A stretch of 64,000 nucleotides of DNA from Anaerolineae bacterium (lineage in GTDB: Bacteria; Chloroflexota; Anaerolineae; 4572-78; J111), in contig JAFGNV010000207.1 of NCBI GenBank assembly GCA_016926805.1, forward strand, positions 1 through 64,000. The letters are read 5' to 3'. Position numbers and translations under genes: made by a program. Every line of letters starts with the position of its first letter. Within the stretch, counting starts at the first letter, position 1. The notes under the pieces were generated by a model. It did not search any database and was not told the DNA's origin. It worked only from the letters and a program-made list of their open reading frames with translations. Shown here piece by piece: positions 45,510 to 54,692 of the stretch.

Positions 45510-47186
45510 GTGACCTATTCACTCAGAACACATTTTATTGGTTATTCAATAGTTGTTATGCTGCTGACCGGGCTGGCGGCTTGTGGTTCGGACCGCCCTG
45601 GCGACATCGACCCGGTGAGCAACTCCACGGATTCGGGGGCATCATTGCCGGTCGACCTGGCTACCATTGTTCCCTCGCCAACCCCAACGCCAACACAAGG
45701 TGAGTCGTTGCCAACTGAGGCGCCGACCACCGAACCTCAACCCCAACCTCAGCCTCAACTCGACCCTTCGGCGACGGTTGTTGTTTTAAATATTTCCGGC
45801 GGTATCGCCGGTTTTTGTGACACCCTGGCCGTAAAGGCGAATGGAGAGTATGCCCTGCAATCTTGCCGGGCTGAGGAAAGAACCGGCAGCCTGGAGCAGA
45901 CCGACCTGGAGACCCTGCAAGCCTGGATTAACAGCACGGCCGGCTTTCAACTTACGTTTGAGCATAATCCCGGCGGGCCAGACAGTATGACCACCGATTT
46001 GATGTTTAACGGAGTCGGAGCTACCGCGATTGATGAAGCTCAACAGAAAGTGATGCTGGATTGGGTTAACGGCTTGTTCATCCGTTTGTGGCCGCAGGCG
46101 GTAGAACCGCCCTCCACCCCCACCCCTGCCGAAATCGGCCCGGCTGGACTATGTCCCGAAATCAACCGCCCGGCCATGGTCATTGCCGACTTCAACAATC
46201 CCGCTAACCTGATTATGGTTGACCCCGACCAACGGGTCGAATGTAATGTCGCGCTCGAACAATCGCCCTCTGGCCGAATTATGACCGCGGCGGGCAACAT
46301 CTATTACCCGGTTTTTGACCCCAACACGCAAACAATGACCATCTGGCAACTGGCTCCCGGCGGCCAACAAACACCTCTGGCCTTTACCACGGTGACAATG
46401 GAGCAGTTTGGTCCCTTCACTTATGTTGTGGCCAGTGATGGCTCCAAAATCGCCTGGGCGCGGACGGCTATCAATCCCGACTTGGATCCGCCCGTTTACC
46501 GCAACGATCTGTGGGTGGCCAATATTGACGGCTCCGACCAGGTGGCGCTGCAAGAACAGCTCGAAAACACCCAGAAACGGTTTGTGCAGCCGGTTCGTTT
46601 TTCAGCCGATAGCCGCGAGCTTTTTTACGCCTCGCAGCCTGACGAGTTGGGGTTTGATTTTAGCGGGCGTTACGACAATATTTACCGGGTTCCGGTGACC
46701 GGCGGTGAACCGCAATTGGTTTTTGCCTGCCCAACCGGAGAAAATCCCATTTGTATTGGCGACATCACCGCCGATGGAAGCGCCCTGGCTTATACCCAAC
46801 GTGACGCCGGTGAGGTCAGAGTAATTGGCCGCGATGGCAATTTGCTGGGCGCGTTTAGGCCACCCGTTACCGATTACGTCGGTTCGGCTGTTTTTAGCCC
46901 AACCGGCAACCTGGCCTTTATCTCGGCAGTTTTCTCCCCGGCCAGCGATGAAACGCCGCCGCTGCCCAATCCCGGTTATATTAGTTTTGTCGAAGCGCCT
47001 TACACCGGCGAAGCCCGCATCTTGCTGACCAATAACAGTGTGGTTTCGTTATGGGAGTGGTTGGATGAAAACCGTCTGGCCTACGGCTCGCTGGACCAGG
47101 TCGGCAACGTGGGGACGTCGGTGGTTACCTTGGATGGGCAGACGGTTGAACTGTCGCCAAACTATGCCCTGGCGGTGTTGCGGTAG
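45510..47186 (+). CDS. Lipoprotein with TolB/WD40-like beta-propeller
   Basis: The 558-residue protein begins with a lipoprotein signal (SIVVMLLTGLAACG, lipobox LAAC) and a Pro/Thr/Gln linker. An N-terminal domain of unknown type follows (about 85-190). A beta-propeller has repeats such as DLWVANIDGSD, FSADSRELFYAS and ADGSALAYTQRD. Its role is unknown; extracellular binding is likely. GTG 45510 follows GGGAG. The frame is open further upstream to TTG 45477. It is convergent with the IPP isomerase gene. Confidence 0.8.
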   Translation: MTYSLRTHFIGYSIVVMLLTGLAACGSDRPGDIDPVSNSTDSGASLPVDLATIVPSPTPTPTQGESLPTEAPTTEPQPQPQPQLDPSATVVVLNISGGIAGFCDTLAVKANGEYALQSCRAEERTGSLEQTDLETLQAWINSTAGFQLTFEHNPGGPDSMTTDLMFNGVGATAIDEAQQKVMLDWVNGLFIRLWPQAVEPPSTPTPAEIGPAGLCPEINRPAMVIADFNNPANLIMVDPDQRVECNVALEQSPSGRIMTAAGNIYYPVFDPNTQTMTIWQLAPGGQQTPLAFTTVTMEQFGPFTYVVASDGSKIAWARTAINPDLDPPVYRNDLWVANIDGSDQVALQEQLENTQKRFVQPVRFSADSRELFYASQPDELGFDFSGRYDNIYRVPVTGGEPQLVFACPTGENPICIGDITADGSALAYTQRDAGEVRVIGRDGNLLGAFRPPVTDYVGSAVFSPTGNLAFISAVFSPASDETPPLPNPGYISFVEAPYTGEARILLTNNSVVSLWEWLDENRLAYGSLDQVGNVGTSVVTLDGQTVELSPNYALAVLR

Positions 47187-47201
47187 AAGTAGAATAGGGA
47201 C

Positions 47202-48230
47202 TCAGAGGCCGGATCGCTTTATCAACCGATCCGTATGTTGAAGGGCGAAAACCGAATCGACGCCGATGGCGAACATCGTTATCGCTAACTCGGTTTTGGC
47301 AATCTCAATTTCATCCAAAACCGCCTGAAGCGACTTGACCGCGGCTTTGAGAAACGGACCGGCCATCCCCCCCAGGGTAGCTCCCAGGGCAATACACTTG
47401 GCAATGTCCAGGCCGTTACGCAAGCCCCCGCTGGCAATAATCGGCAGGTTCGGGTTGGCGCGGCGGGCGGCCACAATTGCTTCTGAGGTGGGGATGCCCC
47501 AATCCACAAACGTTGCTGCCACGCGCCGCCGGATTTCTGAATTGGCGCGGTACATTTCCACCTGGGTCCAACTGGTGCCGCCAGCGCCGGCCACGTCGAT
47601 AGCGGCCACACCGGCCTCTACCAGGCGACGGACCGCGTCTTCGGAGAAACCCCAACCCACCTCTTTGGCAATCACCGGCACGGGAAGAGCCTGGCAGACC
47701 TGTTCAATTTTGACCAACAACGCGCTGAAGTTGGTGTTGCCTTCGGGTTGCACGGCCTCCTGCAAGGCATTAAAATGGAGGATGAGGGCGTCAGCCTCAA
47801 TCATGTCTACAGCTCGCTGGCAGTGCTCGGCGGTGTAGCCATAGTTGAGTTGGACAGCGCCCAGGTTGGCCAACAGAACCGCGGTTGGGGCAACGGGGCG
47901 CACCTGAAACGTGTCGGCCAAAAAAGGGTCTTCAAGGGCCGCTCGCTGCGAACCGACGCCCATGGCAATACCGGTCAATTCAGCGGCTTCGGCCAGGGTA
48001 CGGTTTATCAATTGCGCCTGTTCGGTGCCGCCCGTCATCGAGGAGATGAGGAGTGGGGCCTTGAGGGTTTTACCTAAAAATGAGATAGAAAGGTCAACCT
48101 CGGTTAAGTCCAACTCCGGCAAAGCCTGGTGGAGAAAGTGATAATTCTCCAGCCCCGTGGTTAAGTGACGGAAGTTGACATCTTCTTCCAAATTGATCCG
48201 AATGTGGTCTAATTTTCTCTGTTCGTGCAT
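47202..48230 (-). CDS. fni: Type 2 isopentenyl-diphosphate delta-isomerase
   Basis: This 342-residue FMN-dependent enzyme interconverts IPP and DMAPP for isoprenoid synthesis. Features are [16 protein letters not shown] at the N-terminus, [24 protein letters not shown], and the flavin-phosphate loops [11 protein letters not shown] and [12 protein letters not shown]. It is unrelated to the type 1 (Nudix) enzyme. The acpP promoter lies divergently upstream. Confidence 0.95.
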   Translation of the reverse strand: MHEQRKLDHIRINLEEDVNFRHLTTGLENYHFLHQALPELDLTEVDLSISFLGKTLKAPLLISSMTGGTEQAQLINRTLAEAAELTGIAMGVGSQRAALEDPFLADTFQVRPVAPTAVLLANLGAVQLNYGYTAEHCQRAVDMIEADALILHFNALQEAVQPEGNTNFSALLVKIEQVCQALPVPVIAKEVGWGFSEDAVRRLVEAGVAAIDVAGAGGTSWTQVEMYRANSEIRRRVAATFVDWGIPTSEAIVAARRANPNLPIIASGGLRNGLDIAKCIALGATLGGMAGPFLKAAVKSLQAVLDEIEIAKTELAITMFAIGVDSVFALQHTDRLIKRSGL

Positions 48231-48372
48231 CTTGGTTGTAATTAGGCCGTAACTTTGCCCATTGATCCGGGTTATAAATGAGGTTGAACATTCACCCCGG
48301 CAGTTTACCAGCGTCCCAAAGCCAAGTCAAACCGTTGGGCCACAACCACATCAAAATTATTTATGAAGTCTA

Positions 48373-48401
48373 TTGACAGTTTTGGCAGGCGTTGGTAAAA
48401 T
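48373..48401 (+). promoter_or_regulatory. Strong acpP promoter
   Basis: TTGACA (48373-48378), 17 nt and TAAAAT (48396-48401). This near-consensus promoter fits the high abundance expected of acyl carrier protein. Confidence 0.85.
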
Positions 48402-48464
48402 GCACCAGCTTTTTATCACATTCAGTGAGAACCTAACAAAAACCCAATAAGGAGACAAGTCCAA

Positions 48465-48707
48465 ATGACAAAGGATGAAATCTTTGACAAAGTAAAAGAC
48501 ATTATTATTGAACAACTTGGCGCTGACGAAGGCGACATTACCATGGAAGCCAGCTTTCGCGATGACCTGGAAGCCGACTCCCTTGACCTGGTTGAACTCA
48601 TCATGGCCTTTGAAGAGGAATTTGGCGGAGAAATTTCCGACGAAGAGGCCCAGAAGATTACAACCGTGGGTGAAGCAGTTAATTATCTTTCCGCCAGCGT
48701 CTCGTAA
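48465..48707 (+). CDS. acpP: Acyl carrier protein
   Basis: The 80-residue acidic helical protein carries growing acyl chains on phosphopantetheine attached to the Ser of the [10 protein letters not shown] motif (Ser near 38). AAGGAG lies 10 nt before the ATG. It is flanked by its own strong promoter and a terminator, so it is monocistronic and separate from other fab genes. Confidence 0.97.
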   Translation: MTKDEIFDKVKDIIIEQLGADEGDITMEASFRDDLEADSLDLVELIMAFEEEFGGEISDEEAQKITTVGEAVNYLSASVS

Positions 48708-48794
48708 ACTGGCCCGGTTTCCCAAGAATTGTTTGGTTGTATGTTTTAACAGGGCTGGCAGATTTATGACCAGCAAACTGAAAATATTGTTTGG

Positions 48795-48829
48795 AAGCCC
48801 GTGTAGCCTATCGCAGGTACGGGCTTTTT
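48795..48829 (+). terminator. Terminator of acpP
   Basis: AAGCCCGT (48795-48802) pairs with ACGGGCTT (48819-48826), followed by TTTCTATTTTTT. The 16-nt loop can pair further. Confidence 0.8.
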
Positions 48830-48880
48830 CTATTTTTTGGGAGCTTTTTGGTTGAGGTTTGGCAGGTAGGCAGGAACGCC

Positions 48881-49474
48881 GTGGTAAGTATAGCAATCCT
48901 GGCCGGTGGGCAAAGTCGGCGGATGGGACGGGATAAAGCATTTCTTGAAGTGGGTGGTTTGCCGATTATGGCGCGGGTATTGGCTCAAGTTGAACCGCTG
49001 TCAAACGATGTTTTTATCAGCACCAACTCGCCGGAGAAATACGCGCAATTTGGTTTGCGGCTGGTCGCCGATGTTTGTCCCCTCCAGGCTGTTCTGGGCG
49101 GAATTTATAGTGCTCTTGCAGCGGCTCGTTACCATCACCTTTTGGTTGTGGCTTGTGATATGCCTTTCTTGCAGGCCGACTTGTTGCAGCATCTAATTGA
49201 CCTGGCTCCAACCGCCGATGCGGTGGTACCTCTCCTTAAGGCTTCGCGCCCCGAAGTTCTCCATGCCGTTTATAGTAAACGTTGTTTGCCCGCTATCAGG
49301 GTTTGTTTGCAAAACAACCGATTGCGCGTGATTGACATGTTTGCCGAGATCACGGTGCGTTACGTTGAGCGAGACGAGATTGCAAAATTCGACCCCAATT
49401 TTTACTCTTTTATCAATTTGAACACGCCGGCAGATTGGCAGCGAGCGCAAGCTCTTGCCGGGAAATTATCTTGA
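48881..49474 (+). CDS. mobA: Molybdenum cofactor guanylyltransferase MobA
   Basis: The 197-residue nucleotidyltransferase attaches GMP to molybdopterin to make MGD. The family motif SIAILAGGQSRRMGRDKA begins three residues from the start. Others are TNSPEKYAQFGL and the metal-binding VACDMPFLQADLL. Start GTG 48881 is chosen because longer versions would run through the acpP terminator. No other molybdenum genes lie in the window. Confidence 0.88.
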   Translation: MVSIAILAGGQSRRMGRDKAFLEVGGLPIMARVLAQVEPLSNDVFISTNSPEKYAQFGLRLVADVCPLQAVLGGIYSALAAARYHHLLVVACDMPFLQADLLQHLIDLAPTADAVVPLLKASRPEVLHAVYSKRCLPAIRVCLQNNRLRVIDMFAEITVRYVERDEIAKFDPNFYSFINLNTPADWQRAQALAGKLS

Positions 49475-49533
49475 TTAGCTCATAGCGGCCCGGCCTTCTC
49501 CAAAGTTTGGTAACATAATCCTTTAACTAAACG

Positions 49534-49563
49534 TTGTGTAACTCCCCTAAATCATGTTATAAT
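49534..49563 (+). promoter_or_regulatory. Extended -10 promoter of a histidine kinase
   Basis: TGTTATAAT (49555-49563) with a partial -35 TTGTGT (49534-49539). The leader before the kinase is only about 20 nt. Confidence 0.55.
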
Positions 49564-49589
49564 TAGGGTCAGGAGAATTGTCCTGGAGC

Positions 49590-51125
49590 ATGGGCAAGGC
49601 AATGCAAGAACTGGAACGGCTGAAATTAATCAACCGAATCAGTGACGAACTCAATAAAGACCTGGACCCGGACAAGATGTTGCGGCGGGTGCTTGAATTG
49701 ACCGTGTCTTACCTCAATGCCGGCACCGGTAGCGTGATGCTGTTTGACCATCAAAATCGGGTGTCGGCCTTTATTTTGCAGCAAGAAGTCAGCGATGATC
49801 GGGCTAATCGGATTGTGGGCAAGGTGTTGACCGAAGGTTTTGCCGGTTGGGTGCTCAAACATGGTGAGGGGGGTATCATCTACGATACTCATCGGGACAG
49901 TCGCTGGGTGGTTTACGATAACCAACCCTACGACGTGCGCTCGGTGATTGCTACCCCTCTCCGGCGGCGGCAGAGGGTAATTGGGGTTATCACTCTGGTT
50001 CACGATGAGCCTAACAAATTTAAAGAGGATGAGTTGCCGTTGCTCAATGCCATTGCCGGACAGGCGGCGATTGCTCTGGAGAATGCGCAATTGTTTAAGG
50101 AGACCGAGCAGGAGCGGAGTAAACTTTCGGCAATTATCAACAGTACGCAGGATGCCGTCCTGGTAACTTCGCCGGAAAATGGGGTCCTGCTCCTGAATCC
50201 TGCCGCCCGAGAAATGTTGGGGTTAAACAAACGCTCCTGGGAAGGTCGGCAACTTTCCAATCTAACCAGTAACGCTGATTTGCTCCGGCTCTTCTCACCC
50301 GACTCGCCCTCGACAGGTGAAGTACCCCTGCCGGATGGTCGAACCATGTGGGCCAGTATGACCGAAATTCCCGAGATGGGCCGGGTGACGGTTTTACGCG
50401 ATATCAGTGCCTTCAAAGAATTGGATCAATTGAAGCGAGACTTTGTGACTGCGTTTACCCACGATTTACGTACCCCGTTAGCCACGGTTAAAGGTTATGT
50501 TGAATTGGTGCGGATGGATGGGGTTGTGAGCGAGCGTCAAGAGGAAGATTTGCAGGGCGTAACCCGGGCGGCTAATTTAATGAAAGCCCTCATTGAGGAC
50601 CTGCTGGAGTTGAGTCGTCTGGAACGGCTGGAAGAATTGGCCCGCGAAGAGATTGATCTGGAAGAAGCCGTTGAAACAAGTGTCAACGCCGTCAAACCAT
50701 TGGCCAGATCAAAGCAAGTGGAATTGATTGTGGAAACTCAGAGTCATTTGCTGGTTGAGGGTAATTCGGTGCTATTAACCAGGGCGTTTAGTAACCTGTT
50801 GGATAATGCTATTAAGTACACCCCCTCAAAAGGCACCATTCAAGTCAAGCTTGACCGAAAAGATAATCAGGCCATGATTTCGGTGATTGACAATGGGCCG
50901 GGCATTAGCGCCAAGGATTTGCCCCGGGTGTTTGAAAAATTCTTCCGGGCGCGCCCGGAAGCAGATAACGATGTACCCGGCACGGGCTTGGGATTGGCCA
51001 TTGTCAAAACAATCACCGAACAGCACGGGGGGGAGGTGTGGGTGGAGAGCGAACCCGATATGGGCAGCGTGTTTACCATGGTTTTACCTCTTGTCAGAAA
51101 CGGCGAGAACCCCAACCCCGATTAA
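49590..51125 (+). CDS. Soluble GAF-PAS histidine kinase
   Basis: The 511-residue kinase has a GAF domain (about 20-160), a PAS domain (about 170-270), HisKA with phospho-acceptor in FVTAFTHDLRTPLATVKG, and HATPase with NLLDNAIKYTPS, DNGPGISAKD and GTGLGLAIVK. The catalytic module is of the WalK/PhoR type, which normally partners with OmpR-type regulators, but no regulator is adjacent. There is no membrane helix. The start is ATG 49590; TTG 49578 and ATG 49602 are also possible. Confidence 0.87.
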   Translation: MGKAMQELERLKLINRISDELNKDLDPDKMLRRVLELTVSYLNAGTGSVMLFDHQNRVSAFILQQEVSDDRANRIVGKVLTEGFAGWVLKHGEGGIIYDTHRDSRWVVYDNQPYDVRSVIATPLRRRQRVIGVITLVHDEPNKFKEDELPLLNAIAGQAAIALENAQLFKETEQERSKLSAIINSTQDAVLVTSPENGVLLLNPAAREMLGLNKRSWEGRQLSNLTSNADLLRLFSPDSPSTGEVPLPDGRTMWASMTEIPEMGRVTVLRDISAFKELDQLKRDFVTAFTHDLRTPLATVKGYVELVRMDGVVSERQEEDLQGVTRAANLMKALIEDLLELSRLERLEELAREEIDLEEAVETSVNAVKPLARSKQVELIVETQSHLLVEGNSVLLTRAFSNLLDNAIKYTPSKGTIQVKLDRKDNQAMISVIDNGPGISAKDLPRVFEKFFRARPEADNDVPGTGLGLAIVKTITEQHGGEVWVESEPDMGSVFTMVLPLVRNGENPNPD

Positions 51126-51156
51126 ATCGGCAAGATAGTGCCTCCAAGATTTTTAG

Positions 51157-51192
51157 CAACAACGCCCGCCGGACGATTTGGCGGGCGTGTTG
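51157..51192. terminator. Bidirectional terminator between convergent genes
   Basis: CAACAACGCCCGCC (51157-51170) and GGCGGGCGTGTTG (51180-51192) form a long GC-rich stem with a 1-nt bulge. It separates the kinase and the convergent transferase gene. Confidence 0.7.
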
Positions 51193-51228
51193 ATTCTGTA
51201 GGGTAGGACGCTTGGGTAGAATATGATT

Positions 51229-52356
51229 TCAGTTCAGGGGACTTGGGGGAAATTCCTCTTCCTTCCCTGCTGTTTCTGGTGACCGGGGAGAAGGGTTGGA
51301 GCCTGTTCTCAGATGAAAAGAAGCCTTAAGTTCCAGTTGCCAGAGGGCATAAAGAGCGACTCCTATGAGCGCGCCAAAAACCACGTAGGCCTCTATCAAT
51401 GATGCCTGGGTAATGAAAATCGCAATGAGGCCCAAGGCTCCGCAAATCAGACTGATTGCAAAGGCCACCGACAGAGCATCCATCCCCAACCGGGCCAGAC
51501 GATGGGTTGTATGATCCACGCCCCCTCGAAAAAACGAGATGCCTCGCCGGGTGCGGGAAATAAATACCAAAACAGTATCGAAGATGGGCAATCCCAAAAC
51601 TATTATGGGCACCATCCAGGTGATCTGGATATCGTTGGTTGGGATACGGATTTTGATGCCCAAAATAGCCAGCAGATACCCCAGAAACAACGAGCCGGCA
51701 TCGCCCATAAAGATAGTTGTTTTGGGTAAAGGGAGGCTGTAACGCGCAAATCCCAGGCTGGCGCCTAATACCGCCGCCGCTAGAATGGAGACCAGATATT
51801 GGCCGTTGAGAATGGCAATCAGCATAAAGATAGCGCTGGTGGTCGCACTGATCATAATGGCAACCCCATCGGCATTGTCCTGATAATTGACGGCATTGGT
51901 AATAAATAGAATCCAAACCGTGGTCACGGCGAAATTTGTCACCTCAGCCCCAAACGGTATGCCCATCAGAGGCAGTTGAACTTTGACCCCGGTTAAAAAT
52001 ACCAGGGGGATGGTGAGAAATTGCAGGCCAAGTTTGATCCAGGGAGGTAAGGCCTGCCGGTCGTCCCACAAGCCAATGGCCGCCATCAGAGAGGCGCCCA
52101 TAATGATACTGGCAAACTCCTGTAGTCGAAAGGGGTTCCCGACAAGTTGGGTAACCAGAAGCATGATCAGCAGTAAGGCAATAATTGCGGCCGCATAGAT
52201 GGCCAGTCCACCCATTAAAGCGGTGGGTTCAGTATGGGCGCGGTCGGTTTTGGGCGCGGCAATAAACCCCGACTCGACGGCAACTTTTTTTACCAGGGGC
52301 GTACCCACCCCGGCGAAAAACAGGGCGGTAATAAAAATAACCATAATTGTGGTCAT
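51229..52356 (-). CDS. Polyprenyl-phosphate sugar-1-phosphate transferase (MraY/WecA family)
   Basis: The 375-residue integral membrane enzyme links a UDP-amino-sugar-1-phosphate to a polyprenyl phosphate and so starts a glycan. It has about ten membrane helices. Family motifs are NAVNYQDNADGVA, KTTIFMGDAGSLFLGYLL with catalytic Asp, and the cytoplasmic VDHTTHRL. WecA/TagO-like initiation of a surface polymer is more likely than MraY, because no mur cluster is present. AGGTG lies 7 nt before ATG 52356. Confidence 0.88.
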   Translation of the reverse strand: MTTIMVIFITALFFAGVGTPLVKKVAVESGFIAAPKTDRAHTEPTALMGGLAIYAAAIIALLLIMLLVTQLVGNPFRLQEFASIIMGASLMAAIGLWDDRQALPPWIKLGLQFLTIPLVFLTGVKVQLPLMGIPFGAEVTNFAVTTVWILFITNAVNYQDNADGVAIMISATTSAIFMLIAILNGQYLVSILAAAVLGASLGFARYSLPLPKTTIFMGDAGSLFLGYLLAILGIKIRIPTNDIQITWMVPIIVLGLPIFDTVLVFISRTRRGISFFRGGVDHTTHRLARLGMDALSVAFAISLICGALGLIAIFITQASLIEAYVVFGALIGVALYALWQLELKASFHLRTGSNPSPRSPETAGKEEEFPPSPLN

Positions 52357-52447
52357 TTGACAACACCTGTAACGGAGCAATTGATATACAAAATAGTAAA
52401 CGAAACGGATGAATTATTCAAGTTGTAATCGGCAATAAGAGTCAAGA

Positions 52448-52477
52448 AAAATACCCCGGCTGAAACCAGGGTATTTT
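52448..52477 (-). terminator. Terminator of the recombinase-like gene
   Basis: On the minus strand AAAATACCC and GGGTATTTT form a stem with inner GG-CC pairs, followed by TCTT. Confidence 0.75.
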
Positions 52478-52505
52478 GGTTTATGCTGAATGATTTTGGC
52501 CAATG

Positions 52506-53456
52506 TTACAAGCCAGGGTCGGCCAGTTTAGCCAACTTTTCAGAGGTTTCGCGCCAGGTAATTTTAGAAAGCCCTAGCTTTTTTCGCAGGTGGTCGTGAT
52601 CCATGCCGTCGCGGTAATCCCGCAAGGCCGACGTCCAGCGGAGCATTTCAAAAGAAACCTGATGGGATAAACCGGCCACTTCCGAGAGATCGGCCAGCAC
52701 GTATTCCAGATTGCGCGGCGTACACTCAAACAGGTTTTCTTTGGGCCGGTACTTCTCCAGGTATTGGTCAAGCACCGGCAACAGATCGGCGGAGAAGGCC
52801 AACTTACGCTCTTTGTGCTGCATCCGGGGATTGCTGTAGCGGATAAGAACGGTTGGCTCGCTGCCGGAGCGGTCAATATCGCGCAAACCAATGCCAACAC
52901 ATTCCGCTTTTTTAATGCCGGTTTGCAATACCAGATGCACCAACAAATAGGGACGCGGATCAAATTTAAGCCCCTCCAAAGTCTGCTCGGCGGCATCCAA
53001 TAGCTTTTCTACCTGGTCATCGGTCAAAAACTGGGGCAGAGGGGTTTTTACCCGGGTGTGGACAATTGCCGCCGATGGATCATGAGGAACGGCTTGAATA
53101 CTGGCCAACCAACCGAAGAAATTCTTTAGCGTGGTCACCCGGCGAGCATAGGATTTTGGACTGCAAGGGACGCCTCGATAGTGTAGCAGCCAGGTCAAAA
53201 AATCGTTTAAATCTTTGTTGCCCAACTTACTAATAACCATACTGGGGCCAAAATACTTTTGCAGTAAGCGCAAATCACCGGAGAAGGCCTTGATAGTGTG
53301 CTCGGAGAATCCCTGCCGCACCATGTGGTCGTAATAGGCGCTGACGGCGGTAGCCAGGGATGAGTTTGAATCAACCGACTTTATTTGGGCTAATGGCGGT
53401 CCAAATTGTCCTTTGGCGCCTCTTTGCGGGAACAAGGGAACTTGACTGTCAGCCAT
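52506..53456 (-). CDS. Tyrosine-recombinase fold protein lacking catalytic residues
   Basis: The 316-residue protein aligns by eye with XerC/XerD: a SAM-like N-terminal core-binding domain (about 35-120) and a catalytic-type domain (about 140-315). Catalytic positions are altered. Box I reads LQTGIKKAEC (Arg to Lys). Box II reads EMLRWTSAL, keeping Arg but losing both His. LGH reads LGL, and the nucleophilic Tyr position is Ser in SKITWRETSEKL, with no Tyr after it. The frame is intact and has a consensus promoter and an AAGGAG site 8 nt before ATG 53456. It likely binds DNA or Xer partners rather than cutting. Confidence 0.8.
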   Translation of the reverse strand: MADSQVPLFPQRGAKGQFGPPLAQIKSVDSNSSLATAVSAYYDHMVRQGFSEHTIKAFSGDLRLLQKYFGPSMVISKLGNKDLNDFLTWLLHYRGVPCSPKSYARRVTTLKNFFGWLASIQAVPHDPSAAIVHTRVKTPLPQFLTDDQVEKLLDAAEQTLEGLKFDPRPYLLVHLVLQTGIKKAECVGIGLRDIDRSGSEPTVLIRYSNPRMQHKERKLAFSADLLPVLDQYLEKYRPKENLFECTPRNLEYVLADLSEVAGLSHQVSFEMLRWTSALRDYRDGMDHDHLRKKLGLSKITWRETSEKLAKLADPGL

Positions 53457-53502
53457 GAACTTGACTCCTTCCCAATCGCTCATCCGTGCGATTGACATAA
53501 AT

Positions 53503-53531
53503 ATTATACCGCCTCTCGTAGGGGATGTCAA
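53503..53531 (-). promoter_or_regulatory. Perfect-consensus promoter of the recombinase-like gene
   Basis: On the minus strand TTGACA (53531-53526), 17 nt and TATAAT (53508-53503). Every hexamer base matches the sigma70 consensus. It is back to back with the ssrA promoter, with 20 bp between the two -35 boxes. Confidence 0.9.
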
Positions 53532-53551
53532 GGTGTATACGAAATATTCTA

Positions 53552-53580
53552 TTGGACTTCTAACATTTTCGTGGTATAAT
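53552..53580 (+). promoter_or_regulatory. ssrA promoter
   Basis: TTGGAC (53552-53557), 17 nt and TATAAT (53575-53580) with TG at 53572-53573 as an extended -10. Mature tmRNA begins 11 nt downstream. Confidence 0.85.
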
Positions 53581-53590
53581 ATTGCTGCTT

Positions 53591-53994
53591 GGGGATGAAA
53601 CGGCTTCGACAGGGAAGTGGAAGGGTATAGACTGCGAGTCGAGCTGCGCTAACTCGTTAAACTGGGCAAAACGATAAGTGCCGAGAAAGTACCAGCTTTC
53701 AACGGTCGCTCCTATAACGCTCTGCCCCTCGCGGCATAGTTGATTAGCGAGCAACTTGTGGCCCGATAAATTCGGGCCCCGCCCGGTTCTTTCTTCCCCC
53801 GAGAGAGGGGGCCGGGCGACAGATAAGTCGGGGTGCGCCAATGCGACGCCGATAAGCATTAGCCAAGACCCATCGGCTGGTTTGAGGATACTCCGGTGAC
53901 CGACGAACCTCAAACGACAAAATGAGTGTCACCTACACTCGTAGACGTCTGTAACCAGCTTTTCTGGACGCGGGTTCGACTCCCGCCATCTCCA
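53591..53994 (+). ncRNA. ssrA: Transfer-messenger RNA (tmRNA)
   Basis: The 5' end GGGGATGAAACGGCTTCGAC and 3' end CGGGTTCGACTCCCGCCATC then TCCA are diagnostic. The termini pair to make a tRNA-Ala-like acceptor stem, and the T arm is clear. CCA is not encoded. The tag frame, 53695-53739, reads AFNGRSYNALPLAA and then TAG, where the LAA end marks released proteins for proteolysis. tmRNA rescues stalled ribosomes with SmpB; smpB is not in the window. Confidence 0.97.
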
Positions 53995-54000
53995 CTAAAG

Positions 54001-54036
54001 AATCACTCACATCAAATCATGGTGTGAGTGATTTTT
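54001..54036 (+). terminator. Terminator of ssrA
   Basis: AATCACTCACA (54001-54011) pairs with TGTGAGTGATT (54023-54033), followed by TTT. It starts 6 nt after the mature 3' end. Confidence 0.9.
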
Positions 54037-54123
54037 GTTTTGGCTGTGGTTTTTAGGCAGAAAGGGAGTTTTTGTATAAAATAGGATTTTAGCGTAAATC
54101 CCATTCCGTAGAGCGAAAGGAAG

Positions 54124-54633
54124 ATGAGCCGGAGAATTTCAACCAGAATTCCCAAATTGACATTGCGCTTTGCCGAAGAAGCCGATGTACCATTGATCCT
54201 GGCCTTTGTCAAAAAACTGGCCGAGTACGAAAAGCGCCTCCCCGAGGTGGTGGCCGATGAAACGACTCTGCGTGAGTCGCTCTTTGGTCGGCGCCAGGTG
54301 GCCGAGGTGATATTTGCCGATTACAATCATGAACCCGTTGGCTTTGCTTTGTTCTTCCACAATTTTTCAACCTTCCTGGGCCGGATAGGAATCTATGTGG
54401 AGGATATCTATGTTGAGCCTGAGCTGCGCGGCAAAGGCATTGGTCGAACGATGCTGGCCTACCTGGCCAGGCTGGCTGAGGAACGTCAATGTGGTCGGCT
54501 AGAATGGTGGGTGCTGGATTGGAATGAGGCAGCCATTGACTTTTACAAAAAGGTTGGGGCAGTTCCACAAGATGAATGGACTACCTATCGCGTTTCCGGT
54601 GACGCTTTATCCCGGCTGGCTCAGGAATTTTAA
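54124..54633 (+). CDS. GNAT-family N-acetyltransferase, diamine/spermidine-type
   Basis: The 169-residue protein has the GNAT fold with the acetyl-CoA loop ELRGKGIGRTML (RxxGxG) and ends with FYKKVGAVPQDEWTTYRV. The pattern FHNFSTFLGRIGIYVEDIYVEP in the centre is typical of spermidine/spermine or thialysine acetyltransferases. The substrate is probably a small amine. AAAGGAAG precedes the ATG. Confidence 0.85.
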   Translation: MSRRISTRIPKLTLRFAEEADVPLILAFVKKLAEYEKRLPEVVADETTLRESLFGRRQVAEVIFADYNHEPVGFALFFHNFSTFLGRIGIYVEDIYVEPELRGKGIGRTMLAYLARLAEERQCGRLEWWVLDWNEAAIDFYKKVGAVPQDEWTTYRVSGDALSRLAQEF

Positions 54634-54692
54634 TTAAACTTTATCGGAAATAGAATCATGAACCATTAAAGAGAAACGGACAGTATTAACAA

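Noticed and set aside
53560-53913. 117-codon minus-strand frame over the tmRNA
   Set aside because: It overlaps a clear ssrA gene and its promoter; the translated sequence has no family features.
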